A stretch of DNA of 64,000 bases, from the NCBI GenBank assembly GCA_028284665.1, contig JANQRG010000031.1, positions 1 through 64,000 on the forward strand, in the 5' to 3' direction. The position numbers and the translations under genes are program-made. The stretch is from Croceivirga sp. (GTDB lineage: Bacteria > Bacteroidota > Bacteroidia > Flavobacteriales > Flavobacteriaceae). Of the stretch, positions 9,707-18,381 are shown in pieces (the stretch's first letter is position 1; the number at the start of each line of letters is the position of its first letter). Under the pieces are notes generated by a model that was given only the letters and a program-made list of their open reading frames with translations, did no database searches and was not told the origin of the DNA.

Positions 9707-10162
9707 CTATGGTTTTTTTAGATAGTATGTTCTGCAACCGGGCGAATGCGCAAAAAAAATGATGAGCAAACCAAGAAGGGAGTAAATGAAGTGAAGGATA
9801 TGAAATCCAATTCCAAAATAGAGCTGCATATTGATCCATAGTATCAGTACTATTCCCAGAAAGTATGAATACGCTAGTGCCCAGTGGTATTCTTTGTAAA
9901 GATTTATCTTTTCCAGTAGTACAATCTCCTTTTTGGTGATGAGCCCGTAGAGCACTACCACGGGGAGTACTCCCAATACAAATGTTAAAAAGAGTCCGGG
10001 AATTAGAAAATTGGAAAAAGGGGATGATTCTAAAATATAGTTTGGAAGGTCCATGCACCTGCCTGTGGGGTCTAAGATCATACTAAGTCCGGAAGGAATA
10101 GCACCCAATGCCTGAAAAAGAATAAGGGCAATCAATACAACACTGGATATAGGCCGCTTCAT
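9707..10162 (-). CDS. Four-helix membrane protein of unknown function
   Basis: A 151-residue hydrophobic protein with about four membrane segments (residues 5-25, 50-75, 92-112 and 118-138). No family recognised. Its start overlaps the stop of the upstream GNAT-YoaP gene by four bases (ATGA), which strongly suggests translational coupling. It appears to be the last gene of an operon that begins with the stress protein at 12663. Confidence 0.6.
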   Translation of the reverse strand: MKRPISSVVLIALILFQALGAIPSGLSMILDPTGRCMDLPNYILESSPFSNFLIPGLFLTFVLGVLPVVVLYGLITKKEIVLLEKINLYKEYHWALAYSYFLGIVLILWINMQLYFGIGFHILHFIYSLLGLLIIFFAHSPGCRTYYLKKP

Positions 10163-10929
10163 TTGGATCTTGTCAGTTCCTTCTTTACAATGTTTCTGAA
10201 ACGTGTTGCACTTAAATAATGGTCTTCCAGTAAGTTCCCGTTATGCAGAAGACTGAATACACCGTATCCCGAAGGTGCATTTTGGGCCTCTTTAGCAGAA
10301 TTCAGTTGCTTTACTTTAAGGTCAATACCAAAATCCATGGCAACATTTAGAAGTGCTTCAACCGACTTTTCATGCCATGGGCACTGATTGGCATACAACA
10401 AATGCCAACCCTGGTAGTTGTGTTGTTTGCCTTTCCAATCTATTATTTGTGGGTCTGAAGCCGTTTCCTCCCATTTAGTAGAAAGCAATTCAAACCGACC
10501 ATTTTCATCCACCTGCGTAAAACCGTTCTTTTCAAAAATGGTTTTATTAGCGATCCAGGAACCCTTACTCGTCATCACGCAAACTCCTGACATTCCCAAA
10601 TATTTGGCTTCTTTTTCGCATTCTTCTATGAGCATTGACCCATACCCTCGATTTCTATCTTTTTTGGAATAGACGTACATACAATGAATGAACATGAAGT
10701 TTTGGGCATTAATAGGTCGCCAGGCAAATTCTACGGGCACGTACTCAATAAAACCAATCATTTTATCCTTTTCGTCCTTCAGGATTTTAATTTGCAGGCC
10801 TTCCTCATACCTTTTCTTAAACCAGTTCCGTTTACTTTCAAACCCGGGATTGGTGATGTCCTTTACACAAAAGAGTGTCTGCTCTTTGACATTTTCCGGG
10901 GTTACTGTTACAATTTTTAAGGTATCCAT
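10159..10929 (-). CDS. GNAT acetyltransferase with C-terminal YoaP-like domain
   Basis: A 256-residue fusion. Residues 1-150 form a GNAT fold with the acetyl-CoA loop motif RNRGYGSMLIEECEKEA and the later ANKTIFEKNGF. Residues 170-250 match the YoaP-like domain (GWHLLYANQCPWHEKSVEALLNVA, GVFSLLHNGNLLEDHYLSATRF), a thioredoxin-like module with a single cysteine in NQCPWH. The acceptor substrate is unknown. It overlaps the next gene by four bases and follows the FMN lipoprotein by 15 bases, so it sits in the operon started at 12663. Confidence 0.82.
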   Translation of the reverse strand: MDTLKIVTVTPENVKEQTLFCVKDITNPGFESKRNWFKKRYEEGLQIKILKDEKDKMIGFIEYVPVEFAWRPINAQNFMFIHCMYVYSKKDRNRGYGSMLIEECEKEAKYLGMSGVCVMTSKGSWIANKTIFEKNGFTQVDENGRFELLSTKWEETASDPQIIDWKGKQHNYQGWHLLYANQCPWHEKSVEALLNVAMDFGIDLKVKQLNSAKEAQNAPSGYGVFSLLHNGNLLEDHYLSATRFRNIVKKELTRSK

Positions 10930-10944
10930 CGCCTCGCTTTTTGT

Positions 10945-11601
10945 TCATTCTGTTTGTTGGCCATTTAAATACGGTTCATAGTTTTTCAGTCCTTCATTCA
11001 CCATATCTACCACGGCCTTATAGGTTACCGTTGCACCGGAGACCCCATCAATGGTATTTTTTCCATTGTCCAGCCCAAATGTGTTTTCCTCAAAACTGAT
11101 TTTTGGGCCCACAAACTGGTTTTCAAAGGTGGAAAGCGTTATACCGGTGCCATATCCTTCTGATTCGGCCTTATGCTCGAAGGCCACTCTGGAGACTTCA
11201 AAGGTATTTTTGTTGACCAAAAACGTACCCCATATCATCCCGCCGTAACCTTTACCTGCAACGGTAAGGATCGCATTTGGAGTATTTTGAATTTCAAATA
11301 TTGGGAAGTTCGTTACAGCACCCGAACGGATTAGCGCTTTATAGCTATCCACTGCTGCAACCATGGACGCTGGCTCCACAGCTCCGTTGCTGTTAACCAG
11401 GAAAAAATTAAAACTATCATTTACATCGGTGGAATCTGATACTTGCAAATCACAAAATTCCGCCAGCTCTTTTATTACGGACGGTACTTTAAAAGTGATT
11501 TTTTTCGTCGTGGCCTGGGGTTCTTGGGGCTCTACCTTAGCGGTTTGCCTGCAGCTCCAGAGGACGAAAATTAATAGTAGGGAAATTAACGGTATTTTCA
11601 T
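10945..11601 (-). CDS. NqrC-like FMN-binding lipoprotein
   Basis: A 218-residue lipoprotein (lipobox LWSC, Cys17) with an FMN-binding domain of the NqrC/RnfG type: GKGYGGMIWGTFLVN near 117-130, ESEGYGTGI near 146-153, FVGPKISF near 163-170, and DGVSGATVTYKAVV near 185-197. In NqrC the last Thr of S-G-A-T-x-T carries covalent FMN; here that is Thr193. No other Nqr or Rnf subunits are near and the transmembrane anchor is replaced by a lipid, so it is a stand-alone periplasm-facing flavoprotein. A flavin transferase (ApbE) elsewhere would be needed. Confidence 0.8.
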   Translation of the reverse strand: MKIPLISLLLIFVLWSCRQTAKVEPQEPQATTKKITFKVPSVIKELAEFCDLQVSDSTDVNDSFNFFLVNSNGAVEPASMVAAVDSYKALIRSGAVTNFPIFEIQNTPNAILTVAGKGYGGMIWGTFLVNKNTFEVSRVAFEHKAESEGYGTGITLSTFENQFVGPKISFEENTFGLDNGKNTIDGVSGATVTYKAVVDMVNEGLKNYEPYLNGQQTE

Positions 11602-11606
11602 GATTG

Positions 11607-11810
11607 TTATTCTTTATTAGTATTTGCTGTATCATAGTAATGGAGGACGCGCATGACTCTAAGCGTATTCCATCGACTGGGGTGCCCTGCACCTTCCATA
11701 TCGAAATGCACGGCTCCCGGGTGTTTGGCCTGTACGGGCCAGCGGTTGTCTTTCCTTCTTTTTTTGAGGACGACTTTGTGGATCCTCCTGTACAAAGAAT
11801 AATTAGACAT
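11607..11810 (-). CDS. Small basic protein of unknown function
   Basis: A 67-residue, arginine/lysine- and histidine-rich frame (MSNYSLYRRIHKVVLKKRRK at the start) that exactly fills the gap between the stress protein and the FMN lipoprotein. Its ATG at 11810 overlaps the stop codon of the stress protein by eight bases, and it ends five bases before the next start region. Position and coupling suggest a real gene; the sequence matches no family I know, and a spurious frame remains possible. Confidence 0.45.
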   Translation of the reverse strand: MSNYSLYRRIHKVVLKKRRKDNRWPVQAKHPGAVHFDMEGAGHPSRWNTLRVMRVLHYYDTANTNKE

Positions 11811-12663
11811 CTTGTAAAAGTGTTTCGTTAAAACTCAACAGTGGGATTTTACCATAAGATTCCATTTTTTTGATTAAATCCCGGTGAAACACTTTTTTTC
11901 CGATTCCTTTCTTTTCACGCTCTAGCATGACCACCAGATCCGCGCCTACAATGTTCATGTATGACCGGAGACTATCAAAGATGTCTACCGATAATACTAC
12001 CTCGGTGTCCAGGTGGTCATAATGAGCTTTCTTTTTGAGCATCTGTCTAAACCCCTCAAACCGGATTTCACCTGCATATTCCTTTTCCGTAGCGATATGT
12101 ACTACATGGATCTTCGCTTTTGCGGGTCGGGCCAGTTCAACAATTTTTAAAATGGCCTCGATATCTTCTGTTTCAAAATCCGTAGCGTAAACAATAGTTT
12201 TAATATTGGGAAGTACTTCTTCTTCTTCTTCTTCAGGAATACAAAGTACCGGACAAGGCGCTTCAACAATGAGTTGTCGGGTAATGCTTCCCATGATCAA
12301 CTCTTTGAGGTTACTTCGGCCTGTCATCCCAACCACGACAAGATCTGCTGCGGTTTCATGGAGCTTTTCAATAATCCCTTTGACTGCCGACCTGTTTTCA
12401 ACCGCGATTAGTGTTAAGTATTCAGAGGCTTTGTCCAGACCAATATGTTCTTTGCAGTACTTTTCTAACTTGACCTTTTGTTCATCAAAAGTTTGCGTTA
12501 TTAATTGAGGTGGTGGTGGGTTGTTCTGTTTCGATAGGGTAGGGTCGTCAAAAACATGCAATACGCACAACCGTCCGCTCCAGCAGCCAGCAATAAAATG
12601 GGCATATTTTAGTGCCGCCGCCGCGTTCGCTGAAAAATCAGTAGCATGTAGAATTGTTTTCAA
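11803..12663 (-). CDS. Universal stress protein, tandem UspA domains (USP 1)
   Basis: A 286-residue protein with two UspA folds. Domain 1 starts ILHATDFSANAAAALKYA and contains the ATP-loop pattern G-x2-G-x9-G-S (VGMTGRSNLKELIMGS, near residues 116-131). Domain 2 starts TIVYATDFETEDIEAI and lacks that loop, ending instead in VVMLEREKKG. Its domain 2 resembles the stress proteins at 37180 and 38203 (shared MLERE motif), marking a subfamily apart from the 19-26 kb array. First gene of a probable five-gene operon reaching 9707, with an FNR-like promoter at 12684-12726. Confidence 0.88.
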   Translation of the reverse strand: MKTILHATDFSANAAAALKYAHFIAGCWSGRLCVLHVFDDPTLSKQNNPPPPQLITQTFDEQKVKLEKYCKEHIGLDKASEYLTLIAVENRSAVKGIIEKLHETAADLVVVGMTGRSNLKELIMGSITRQLIVEAPCPVLCIPEEEEEEVLPNIKTIVYATDFETEDIEAILKIVELARPAKAKIHVVHIATEKEYAGEIRFEGFRQMLKKKAHYDHLDTEVVLSVDIFDSLRSYMNIVGADLVVMLEREKKGIGKKVFHRDLIKKMESYGKIPLLSFNETLLQDV

Positions 12664-12683
12664 CGTAAAAATCTAAGGTGCAA

Positions 12684-12726
12684 CTAAATTAGGAGAAGTG
12701 CCTTATGATCAAAATGATAGGCATCA
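12684..12726 (-). promoter_or_regulatory. FNR-like site plus -7 element for the USP 1 operon
   Basis: TGAT-AGGC-ATCA at 12715-12726. On the minus strand 23 bases follow before TAATTTAG (12691-12684), one mismatch from TAnnTTTG. Confidence 0.65.
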
Positions 12727-12843
12727 TGTTTCTATTCAAAAGCAGCGAAAAAATGCTTCTTTTAATGGTATTCGATTGTCAATACGTTTGAAGGATTTTG
12801 TAAGACCAATCAAGATGGTGTCAGATTGTGAGGTTGCTTAGTT

Positions 12844-13914
12844 TTAACCGAACTCAGCTATTTTCCTTAGGCCCTTAATATTTAACAAAACCAGTCTTTT
12901 TTTTGTGCCCACACCAACATATCCCATTTGTTTGAATTCGGACAGGGCACGTATAGCGGTTTCGGTTGCAGTTCCGATAATAGCAGCAAAATCTTCTCTT
13001 GGGATATCAAGGCCGGACTGATCCAGATTTTCCATCAATCCTTTTTCGTGAAGATCGAGTAACGCCTTAGCGGCACGACGCTTCACCGAGGAGAAGGCCA
13101 TATCGATCAGTTGCTCCTGAACATGGATCAGATCATTGGAAATGAGATCTAAGAATTTATTGGAGACTGCTTTGTTACTATACACCAGGGTGGTAAAGTC
13201 TTGCTTGGGAATGCATAGAATCTCCGTGTCCTCTAAAACTGCGGCTGTTTCCAAATACGTTCCCGAATGGTTCAATAAAGAAAGTTGCCCTATAAAATCT
13301 CCTTTGCCGTGCATTCCGGTAATCAATTCCTTACCACATTCGGTCATTTTAAAGGTTTTCACGTTACCTTTCTGAATGAAGTAAAGAAAATTGGCAGGAT
13401 CTGCTTCTCTGTAAATCTCCTCTCCGATTTGAAACTCCCTGGTCTTATGGTTCTTGGATAGCAATTCCATGCCAAAATACTCCGAGGCTTCCTTAAAAAA
13501 AGTGTTTATACCGCCCAAACTCTTTGAGAATTGCAGTTTTAAAAAGTCATTTTTTCTCAAACGTATATCAAGAGCCTGTAAAAGATCCTGCTCTTCAAAG
13601 GGCTTAATAAGGTAATCGTCAGCTCCTAAAGACATTGCCGTTCGCATATCTTTCCGCTCACTTTTGGCCGTTAAAAAAATAAAGGGAATACCAGCCGTAT
13701 CCGGGTCCTGATGTAAAGTTTCCAGGACGGCGTATCCATCCATTTCGGGCATCATTATATCACTTATGATGATATCCGGCATAAAGTCCTTGACCTTGGA
13801 AACCCCTATTTTTCCATTCTCTGCGGTGGCTACTTCATAATTTGCAAATTCCAAAATGGTTGCTGTGTTTTCAAGGACATCCTTATCGTCTTCTATTAAA
13901 AGTACTTTTCTCAT
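12844..13914 (-). CDS. Response regulator fused to a Crp/Fnr-type regulator (copy 1)
   Basis: A 356-residue protein when started at the ATG at 13914 (MRKVLLIEDD); the longer frame adds an unlikely 17-residue tail. Residues 1-120 are a receiver with acidic pocket E8-D9-D10, phospho-acceptor Asp52 and Lys104. Residues 145-260 are a cyclic-nucleotide-like beta barrel whose binding cassette (GDFIGQLSLL) lacks the usual Glu and Arg, so cAMP binding is unlikely. Residues 275-345 hold a winged helix; the recognition helix TATETAIRALSEF keeps the Glu318 and Arg322 that in FNR and CRP read the G of TGA. It is a candidate reader of the FNR-like sites in this window. Confidence 0.88.
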   Translation of the reverse strand: MRKVLLIEDDKDVLENTATILEFANYEVATAENGKIGVSKVKDFMPDIIISDIMMPEMDGYAVLETLHQDPDTAGIPFIFLTAKSERKDMRTAMSLGADDYLIKPFEEQDLLQALDIRLRKNDFLKLQFSKSLGGINTFFKEASEYFGMELLSKNHKTREFQIGEEIYREADPANFLYFIQKGNVKTFKMTECGKELITGMHGKGDFIGQLSLLNHSGTYLETAAVLEDTEILCIPKQDFTTLVYSNKAVSNKFLDLISNDLIHVQEQLIDMAFSSVKRRAAKALLDLHEKGLMENLDQSGLDIPREDFAAIIGTATETAIRALSEFKQMGYVGVGTKKRLVLLNIKGLRKIAEFG

Positions 13915-14026
13915 TGTGCTGTTTTCGACAAATGGATAAGGAGAACACCTTCCTGCCCTTCCCAAAAGGATGCTTGTTGTCTTGAAATATTGGGCAAGAA
14001 GGTATTCCTGATCGATAGTTTTACCG

Positions 14027-14494
14027 CTAGTCTATTTCGATCACTTTAGGTTTTTGCTTTTTTGCTTCTTCATTTTTGGCCAGCTTAAAGCTGAGAATAC
14101 CGTCTTCGTAGTGCGCTTTGATTGCTTCTTCTTTTACATTTTCGGGAAGTTGTAAAGAACGTTGGAAGGAATGATAACTAAATTCTCTTCGGGTGTAGTT
14201 GTCTTCCTTTTCCTCTTCTGAAGCCGATTTTTTCCCGGAAATATTAAGACATCCGTCTTCAAGCGTAATTTCAAAATCCTTCTTCGCAAATCCTGGTGCT
14301 GCCAATTCAATTTGAAAATCGTTTTCGGTCTCTTTGATGTTTAAAGCTGGTTCTACAGTCTTTCCGGTCCAGAAACGCCCATCTACAAAATCATCGTTCC
14401 AGAAACGATCATCAAAAAAATCATCCATATCAAAGAAGTTTGACCGGACCAAATCTCCAAAGGGTCTTCTTCTTCTAAATTTTGTTAATGACAT
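14027..14494 (-). CDS. Small heat shock protein, Hsp20/alpha-crystallin
   Basis: A 155-residue chaperone. The N-terminal arm is rich in F, D and R (RSNFFDMDDFFDDRFW). The alpha-crystallin domain runs from about residue 48 (EPALNIKETENDFQIELAAPGFAKKDFEITLEDGCLNISG), the second half has the hallmark YEDGILSFKLAK, and a short tail with KVIEI is the I-x-I-type anchor for oligomers. It holds unfolding proteins for refolding. Its promoter carries an FNR-like site at 14538-14580, and the fused regulator at 13914 lies 113 bases downstream on the same strand. Confidence 0.92.
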   Translation of the reverse strand: MSLTKFRRRRPFGDLVRSNFFDMDDFFDDRFWNDDFVDGRFWTGKTVEPALNIKETENDFQIELAAPGFAKKDFEITLEDGCLNISGKKSASEEEKEDNYTRREFSYHSFQRSLQLPENVKEEAIKAHYEDGILSFKLAKNEEAKKQKPKVIEID

Positions 14495-14537
14495 AATTTT
14501 TGTTTTTTAGTTATACAACACAATTCTTTAACTCATC

Positions 14538-14580
14538 CGAATTTAGAGGGTGTGGGCTATTTTGGAAATGATGTGGATCA
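14538..14580 (-). promoter_or_regulatory. FNR-like site plus -7 element for Hsp20
   Basis: TGAT-GTGG-ATCA at 14569-14580, then 23 bases, then TAAATTCG (14545-14538) on the minus strand, one mismatch from TAnnTTTG. Confidence 0.65.
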
Positions 14581-14688
14581 GTGAGCAGGGAATTTTACCC
14601 GGAAAGTGAGAAATTATATCAAAAAAGATGGAACCATCTCCCCTTTGTAGATACTGTTGCGCGGTAACAATGCCCTTATTCTTGACCA

Positions 14689-16152
14689 GTGTCATTTTTA
14701 TGGTCACAATTATATCCTAGCTTTAGGGCTATTCTATTCCAACACTTTATGCTACTGGTTGTCGTTATAGTGATCTACTTGCTGATTGCCTTTTCAATGA
14801 TCATAAGTCTGTTGTTGTACGGGGTACGTCCCAGCAAAACCCTGGCCTGGTTATTGGCTATTTTTACGATACCTGTGGGTGGGGTTTTACTATATCTCTT
14901 GTTGGGGAGGAATCGTCGCAAAAACAAACTCTACGGGCTAAAGAAGGAGTTTTTTAACGGCCTCCCTGAGATCGAAACGGCGCATCCTCCTGAATTGGAG
15001 GTCAACGAGAAGCTTTCTAACCTTATAAAGAATACCACCGGATCTGCCATAACATCGGCAAACGATCTTTCCATCCTACACGATGGAAAGGAGACTTTTG
15101 AATCTATTTTTAACGCCTTGGAAGAGGCGAGTCACCATATTCACATACAATATTACATTTTTGAAGAAGGGGAGCTTGCAGAAAGGTTACTGCAACTTTT
15201 TGAAAGGAAGGTGAAAGAAAATGTTACTGTCCGCTTGTTGTATGATGGTGTTGGAAGTTACTCCTTAAGTAGATCCTACATTAAAAGATTAAAAGCGGCT
15301 GGGGTTGCCGTGGAACAGTTTCTTCCTTTTAGGTTCAGTAAATTCCTGGCTTCTCTGAACTACAGGAACCATCGAAAAATTATTGTAGTGGATAACCAGG
15401 TCGGCTTTACCGGAGGCATCAATATTTCAGATAAATACCTGAAAGGAGATCCTTCCCTTGGGAAATGGCATGACACCCATATTAAAATTAGGGGGGACGC
15501 TACGGGATTTTTAAACCGGATTTTTCTTGCTGATTGGTATTTGGCAAGTGGGCAAAAAGTCCGGATAAACACCAAATCACTGCAAGAAAACCCGGCTAGC
15601 GGGAAGACCTTGATCCAAATTGTCCCAAGTGGTCCGGATGACGACTTTGCGATCATGGAACAAGTCTATTTTTCTATGATCAACCAGGCAAAAGAATACC
15701 TCTACATCATTAACCCTTATATCATACCGAACCAGGCCATTTTGCAAAGTTTACAGACTGCTGCGCTAAGTGGGGTGGATGTTAGATTGTTATTGTCTTT
15801 TTCCACAGATATAAAAGTTGTGGACTGGTGTGTAAGAGCCTATTTTGAGGGGTATTTGAAAGCAGGGATCAAGGTATACCTTCATCCTGACGGATTTTTG
15901 CACAGCAAGATAGTGATACGTGACGATACCCTTGCGAGCATAGGGACAGCCAATCTTGATGATAGAAGCCTGCACCAAAACTATGAGGTAAATGCGATCA
16001 TCTATGATCCCGCAATAAGTAAATCGCTTAAGGCTAATTTTTTAGCGGATTGCTCAAGATCCATACAATTGGACTACGCCCAACATCAGCAAAGAAAATG
16101 GCCCGAAAGAATACTTGAAGGAACCGCCAAACTGCTCAGTCCGCTATTATAA
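14689..16152 (+). CDS. cls: Cardiolipin synthase (phospholipase D family)
   Basis: A 487-residue membrane enzyme joining phosphatidylglycerol molecules into cardiolipin. Two N-terminal helices (residues 20-42 and 50-70) precede two PLD domains. The first HKD motif is in NHRKIIVVDNQVGFTGGINISD (near 227-248), the second in HSKIVIRDDTLASIGTANLDDRS (near 405-427). The start is GTG at 14689; an in-frame ATG at 14749 would remove part of the first helix region and is less likely. It converges with the dehydrogenase gene, overlapping its end by six bases. Confidence 0.92.
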   Translation: MSFLWSQLYPSFRAILFQHFMLLVVVIVIYLLIAFSMIISLLLYGVRPSKTLAWLLAIFTIPVGGVLLYLLLGRNRRKNKLYGLKKEFFNGLPEIETAHPPELEVNEKLSNLIKNTTGSAITSANDLSILHDGKETFESIFNALEEASHHIHIQYYIFEEGELAERLLQLFERKVKENVTVRLLYDGVGSYSLSRSYIKRLKAAGVAVEQFLPFRFSKFLASLNYRNHRKIIVVDNQVGFTGGINISDKYLKGDPSLGKWHDTHIKIRGDATGFLNRIFLADWYLASGQKVRINTKSLQENPASGKTLIQIVPSGPDDDFAIMEQVYFSMINQAKEYLYIINPYIIPNQAILQSLQTAALSGVDVRLLLSFSTDIKVVDWCVRAYFEGYLKAGIKVYLHPDGFLHSKIVIRDDTLASIGTANLDDRSLHQNYEVNAIIYDPAISKSLKANFLADCSRSIQLDYAQHQQRKWPERILEGTAKLLSPLL

Positions 16153-17154
16153 TACTACCGTCCCGTATTCCAATTCGTTTTGACAGCTTCTATCCTCTGC
16201 CCAACAATCCAGATTGTAGATCGTGGTTTCGGCAATATTTTGCAGCGCCTCCTCGGTAACAAATGCCTGATGTGGCGTTACAAGGGTATTGGGCAAAGCG
16301 ATCAGCTCCTTAAGTTGTTCATCGGTAATCCCTGAAACGCTGTTATCCCTGAAGAAGATACCCTTTTCTCTTTCGTAGACATCTGTTGCATAACCGCCTA
16401 TTGAGCCATTTTTTAAGGCTTTCAACAGGTTAGCGGTATGCACGATACCTCCTCTTGCAGTGTTTACCAGCAAAGCATTTGATTTCATTACCTGGAACAA
16501 TGCTGTATTGAACATATAGTGGGTAGCACTGGTCAGCGGTACATTAATGCTAATAATGTCGGATCTTTTGCACAGCTCTTTTACGCTAACATATTCCAGA
16601 TCGTACTGATTTTCCAGGAAATGGTTGTGCACAAGATCAGTGGCAAGTAGCTCACATCCGAAAGCGTGAAATAGCTTTACCAGAATGGAACCAATCCTTC
16701 CTGTACCGACAATGCCGGCAGTTTTTCCGTTCAGGTTAAAACCAATCAAATTATTTAGCAGAAAATTATACTGTTGTACTTGCTCGTTGGCCGTAATCAA
16801 TTTTCTGTTCAATGCTAACACCAAACAAATAGCGTGCTCTGCAATGGCATGAGGAGAGTATTCCGGGGCATTGGCTACCCGAAGACCAATACGTTTTGCC
16901 GATCTGACACTTACATTGTTGTAACCGGCCGATCGTAGACTTATGTATTGTACTCCAAGTTCCTTTAGTATTTCGAGTACTACTAAAGAAGCGTCATCTC
17001 CGGAAAAAATAGAAATCGCGTCATATCCTGCCGCCAGGGTAGCCGTGGTACTATCCAAAGCCTCGGAAACATAAGTGATTTTGTGTTTATTCTTATTGGC
17101 CTTTTTCAGCTTTTCAAGCTCAAACTCTTTGGCGCTATAGGCTAGTACCTTCAT
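16147..17154 (-). CDS. D-2-hydroxyacid dehydrogenase (D-lactate dehydrogenase type)
   Basis: A 335-residue NAD-dependent enzyme. The Rossmann motif GIVGTGRIG lies at residues 147-155, NTARGGIV carries the substrate-binding Arg, and TPHQAFVTEEA carries the catalytic His. The N-terminal pattern MKVLAYSAKEFE and EYSPHAIAEHA match fermentative D-lactate dehydrogenases (LdhA-like), which reduce pyruvate to D-lactate when oxygen is short. Its start overlaps the preceding lipoprotein gene by 20 bases, placing it last in the unit that begins at 18795 under an FNR-like site, which would suit an oxygen-limited role. Confidence 0.85.
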   Translation of the reverse strand: MKVLAYSAKEFELEKLKKANKNKHKITYVSEALDSTTATLAAGYDAISIFSGDDASLVVLEILKELGVQYISLRSAGYNNVSVRSAKRIGLRVANAPEYSPHAIAEHAICLVLALNRKLITANEQVQQYNFLLNNLIGFNLNGKTAGIVGTGRIGSILVKLFHAFGCELLATDLVHNHFLENQYDLEYVSVKELCKRSDIISINVPLTSATHYMFNTALFQVMKSNALLVNTARGGIVHTANLLKALKNGSIGGYATDVYEREKGIFFRDNSVSGITDEQLKELIALPNTLVTPHQAFVTEEALQNIAETTIYNLDCWAEDRSCQNELEYGTVVL

Positions 17155-17791
17155 TTTCCCGGTATTTGTGAAAGATAATGTCTTGTTCTTCCAATGCCAA
17201 TACTACCAGTTTTATGTAATCCTTTATACTCTTGTCAATATTGCTGGGGTCCATTACATCTATATTTCCCCTCCAGATAAGCTCTCTTTCTTTATCCACG
17301 CAAATACAATACAAGGAGGTCTCCGCCTGATAAACCGTAAATTCATCATAATAGGCTTCGTCGTAGTAAATAGGTTGGTGCTCTAAGTAGTCGTCCCTGA
17401 AAGTGTTAATAAAACGGTCCACATTGGAGATCCTTTTTCGAAAGGTTTGTCTGTTTTGAGAGCCGACGATCTTAGAAAACAAAATAGCATCAAAATCCTT
17501 TTCCAGGAGTTGTTGTTCAACATCTGACAGCTCTTGTTCCGATTTTTCTGATGAGGTGAATTCTATATCAAAAAGATCAATGCTCCTGAAAGACTCCACA
17601 TTGCGTTTGGTAAATTCCTTTTGAAGCCTGGTCTCGAATTTTTCCCTGGCCGCTTCATTTTGCGTCATTCCCACAATGAGTACCTTGTAAGCATCAAATA
17701 GTACAATATCAGGATTCTTCCAATTGGTAACAAGGCTTGTGGATGAGCAGCCCGTGGCTAACAATGCGATAAGTATGATGATTTTTTTCAT
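17135..17791 (-). CDS. Lipoprotein of unknown function
   Basis: A 218-residue lipoprotein when started at the ATG at 17791 (MKKIIILIALLATGCSS, lipid on Cys15); the frame from 17806 merely adds five residues. The mature part starts LVTNWKNPDIVLFDAYKVLIVGMTQNEAAREKFETRLQKEF, a pattern seen in small Bacteroidota lipoproteins that may have a nucleotide-binding-like fold. No function is known. It overlaps the dehydrogenase gene by 20 bases. Confidence 0.7.
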   Translation of the reverse strand: MKKIIILIALLATGCSSTSLVTNWKNPDIVLFDAYKVLIVGMTQNEAAREKFETRLQKEFTKRNVESFRSIDLFDIEFTSSEKSEQELSDVEQQLLEKDFDAILFSKIVGSQNRQTFRKRISNVDRFINTFRDDYLEHQPIYYDEAYYDEFTVYQAETSLYCICVDKERELIWRGNIDVMDPSNIDKSIKDYIKLVVLALEEQDIIFHKYRENEGTSL

Positions 17792-17839
17792 GAGTGCTGC
17801 GTTCAAATCTGAAGGTTGTATTCGGATAGTTTATTGCGT

Positions 17840-18274
17840 TTAATTTAATAACCTTTTTTGTCTTCGTTTCTTAATTATTTCAGAAATGATCTTAAAAATC
17901 TCGGACTTTGCGGTTTTATATTCCCTAAAGTAACCATCTAACTGATTCGCTAAATCCGCATGGGTCTCCAAATAAGCAGTTTCCATTTTCAACTGATCCA
18001 CATCATCTACCATGATCCGTAGCTGATTCTCGTGTAACTGTATCTGCTTGAGTAAAGGGTTTACTTCTTTTTCCAATTTGTCCAGGGAGCTTACTACAGG
18101 TTTTACCCGATCAAAGATTTTTGCATCTACCAGATCGAGTGTATTTTCCTTAATCAAATCGTTCAAAAACCGTTGCTCATCCTGCGCAAATTTTAACTCG
18201 GAAGCCCAAACCAGCGATTCCTGGTGTAATTCCTCTCCACTCAACCATTCTATATAGGTTCTTTTTGAATTCAT
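17840..18274 (-). CDS. Coiled-coil protein, small stress-island family (member 1)
   Basis: A 144-residue helical protein if started at the ATG at 18274 (MNSKRTYIEWLSGEE); an ATG at 18337 would add 21 residues. It is rich in Lys, Glu, Leu and Gln with heptad-like spacing and no membrane segment. It is clearly a paralog of the next upstream gene: both share a W-x-S-x-[IL]-x-F-x-Q-D-E core, an aromatic/charged block 30 residues later and a basic C-terminus. Function is unknown. Confidence 0.65.
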   Translation of the reverse strand: MNSKRTYIEWLSGEELHQESLVWASELKFAQDEQRFLNDLIKENTLDLVDAKIFDRVKPVVSSLDKLEKEVNPLLKQIQLHENQLRIMVDDVDQLKMETAYLETHADLANQLDGYFREYKTAKSEIFKIISEIIKKRRQKRLLN

Positions 18275-18381
18275 TGTTAATGTGATTTTCTCGGTTACCA
18301 GATCTTTAGGTATCGTATCAGCTCTTAGGTAGCGCATTCATTAAATTTATGGGAGTTCTTTTCACAACAAAATGATATTCC

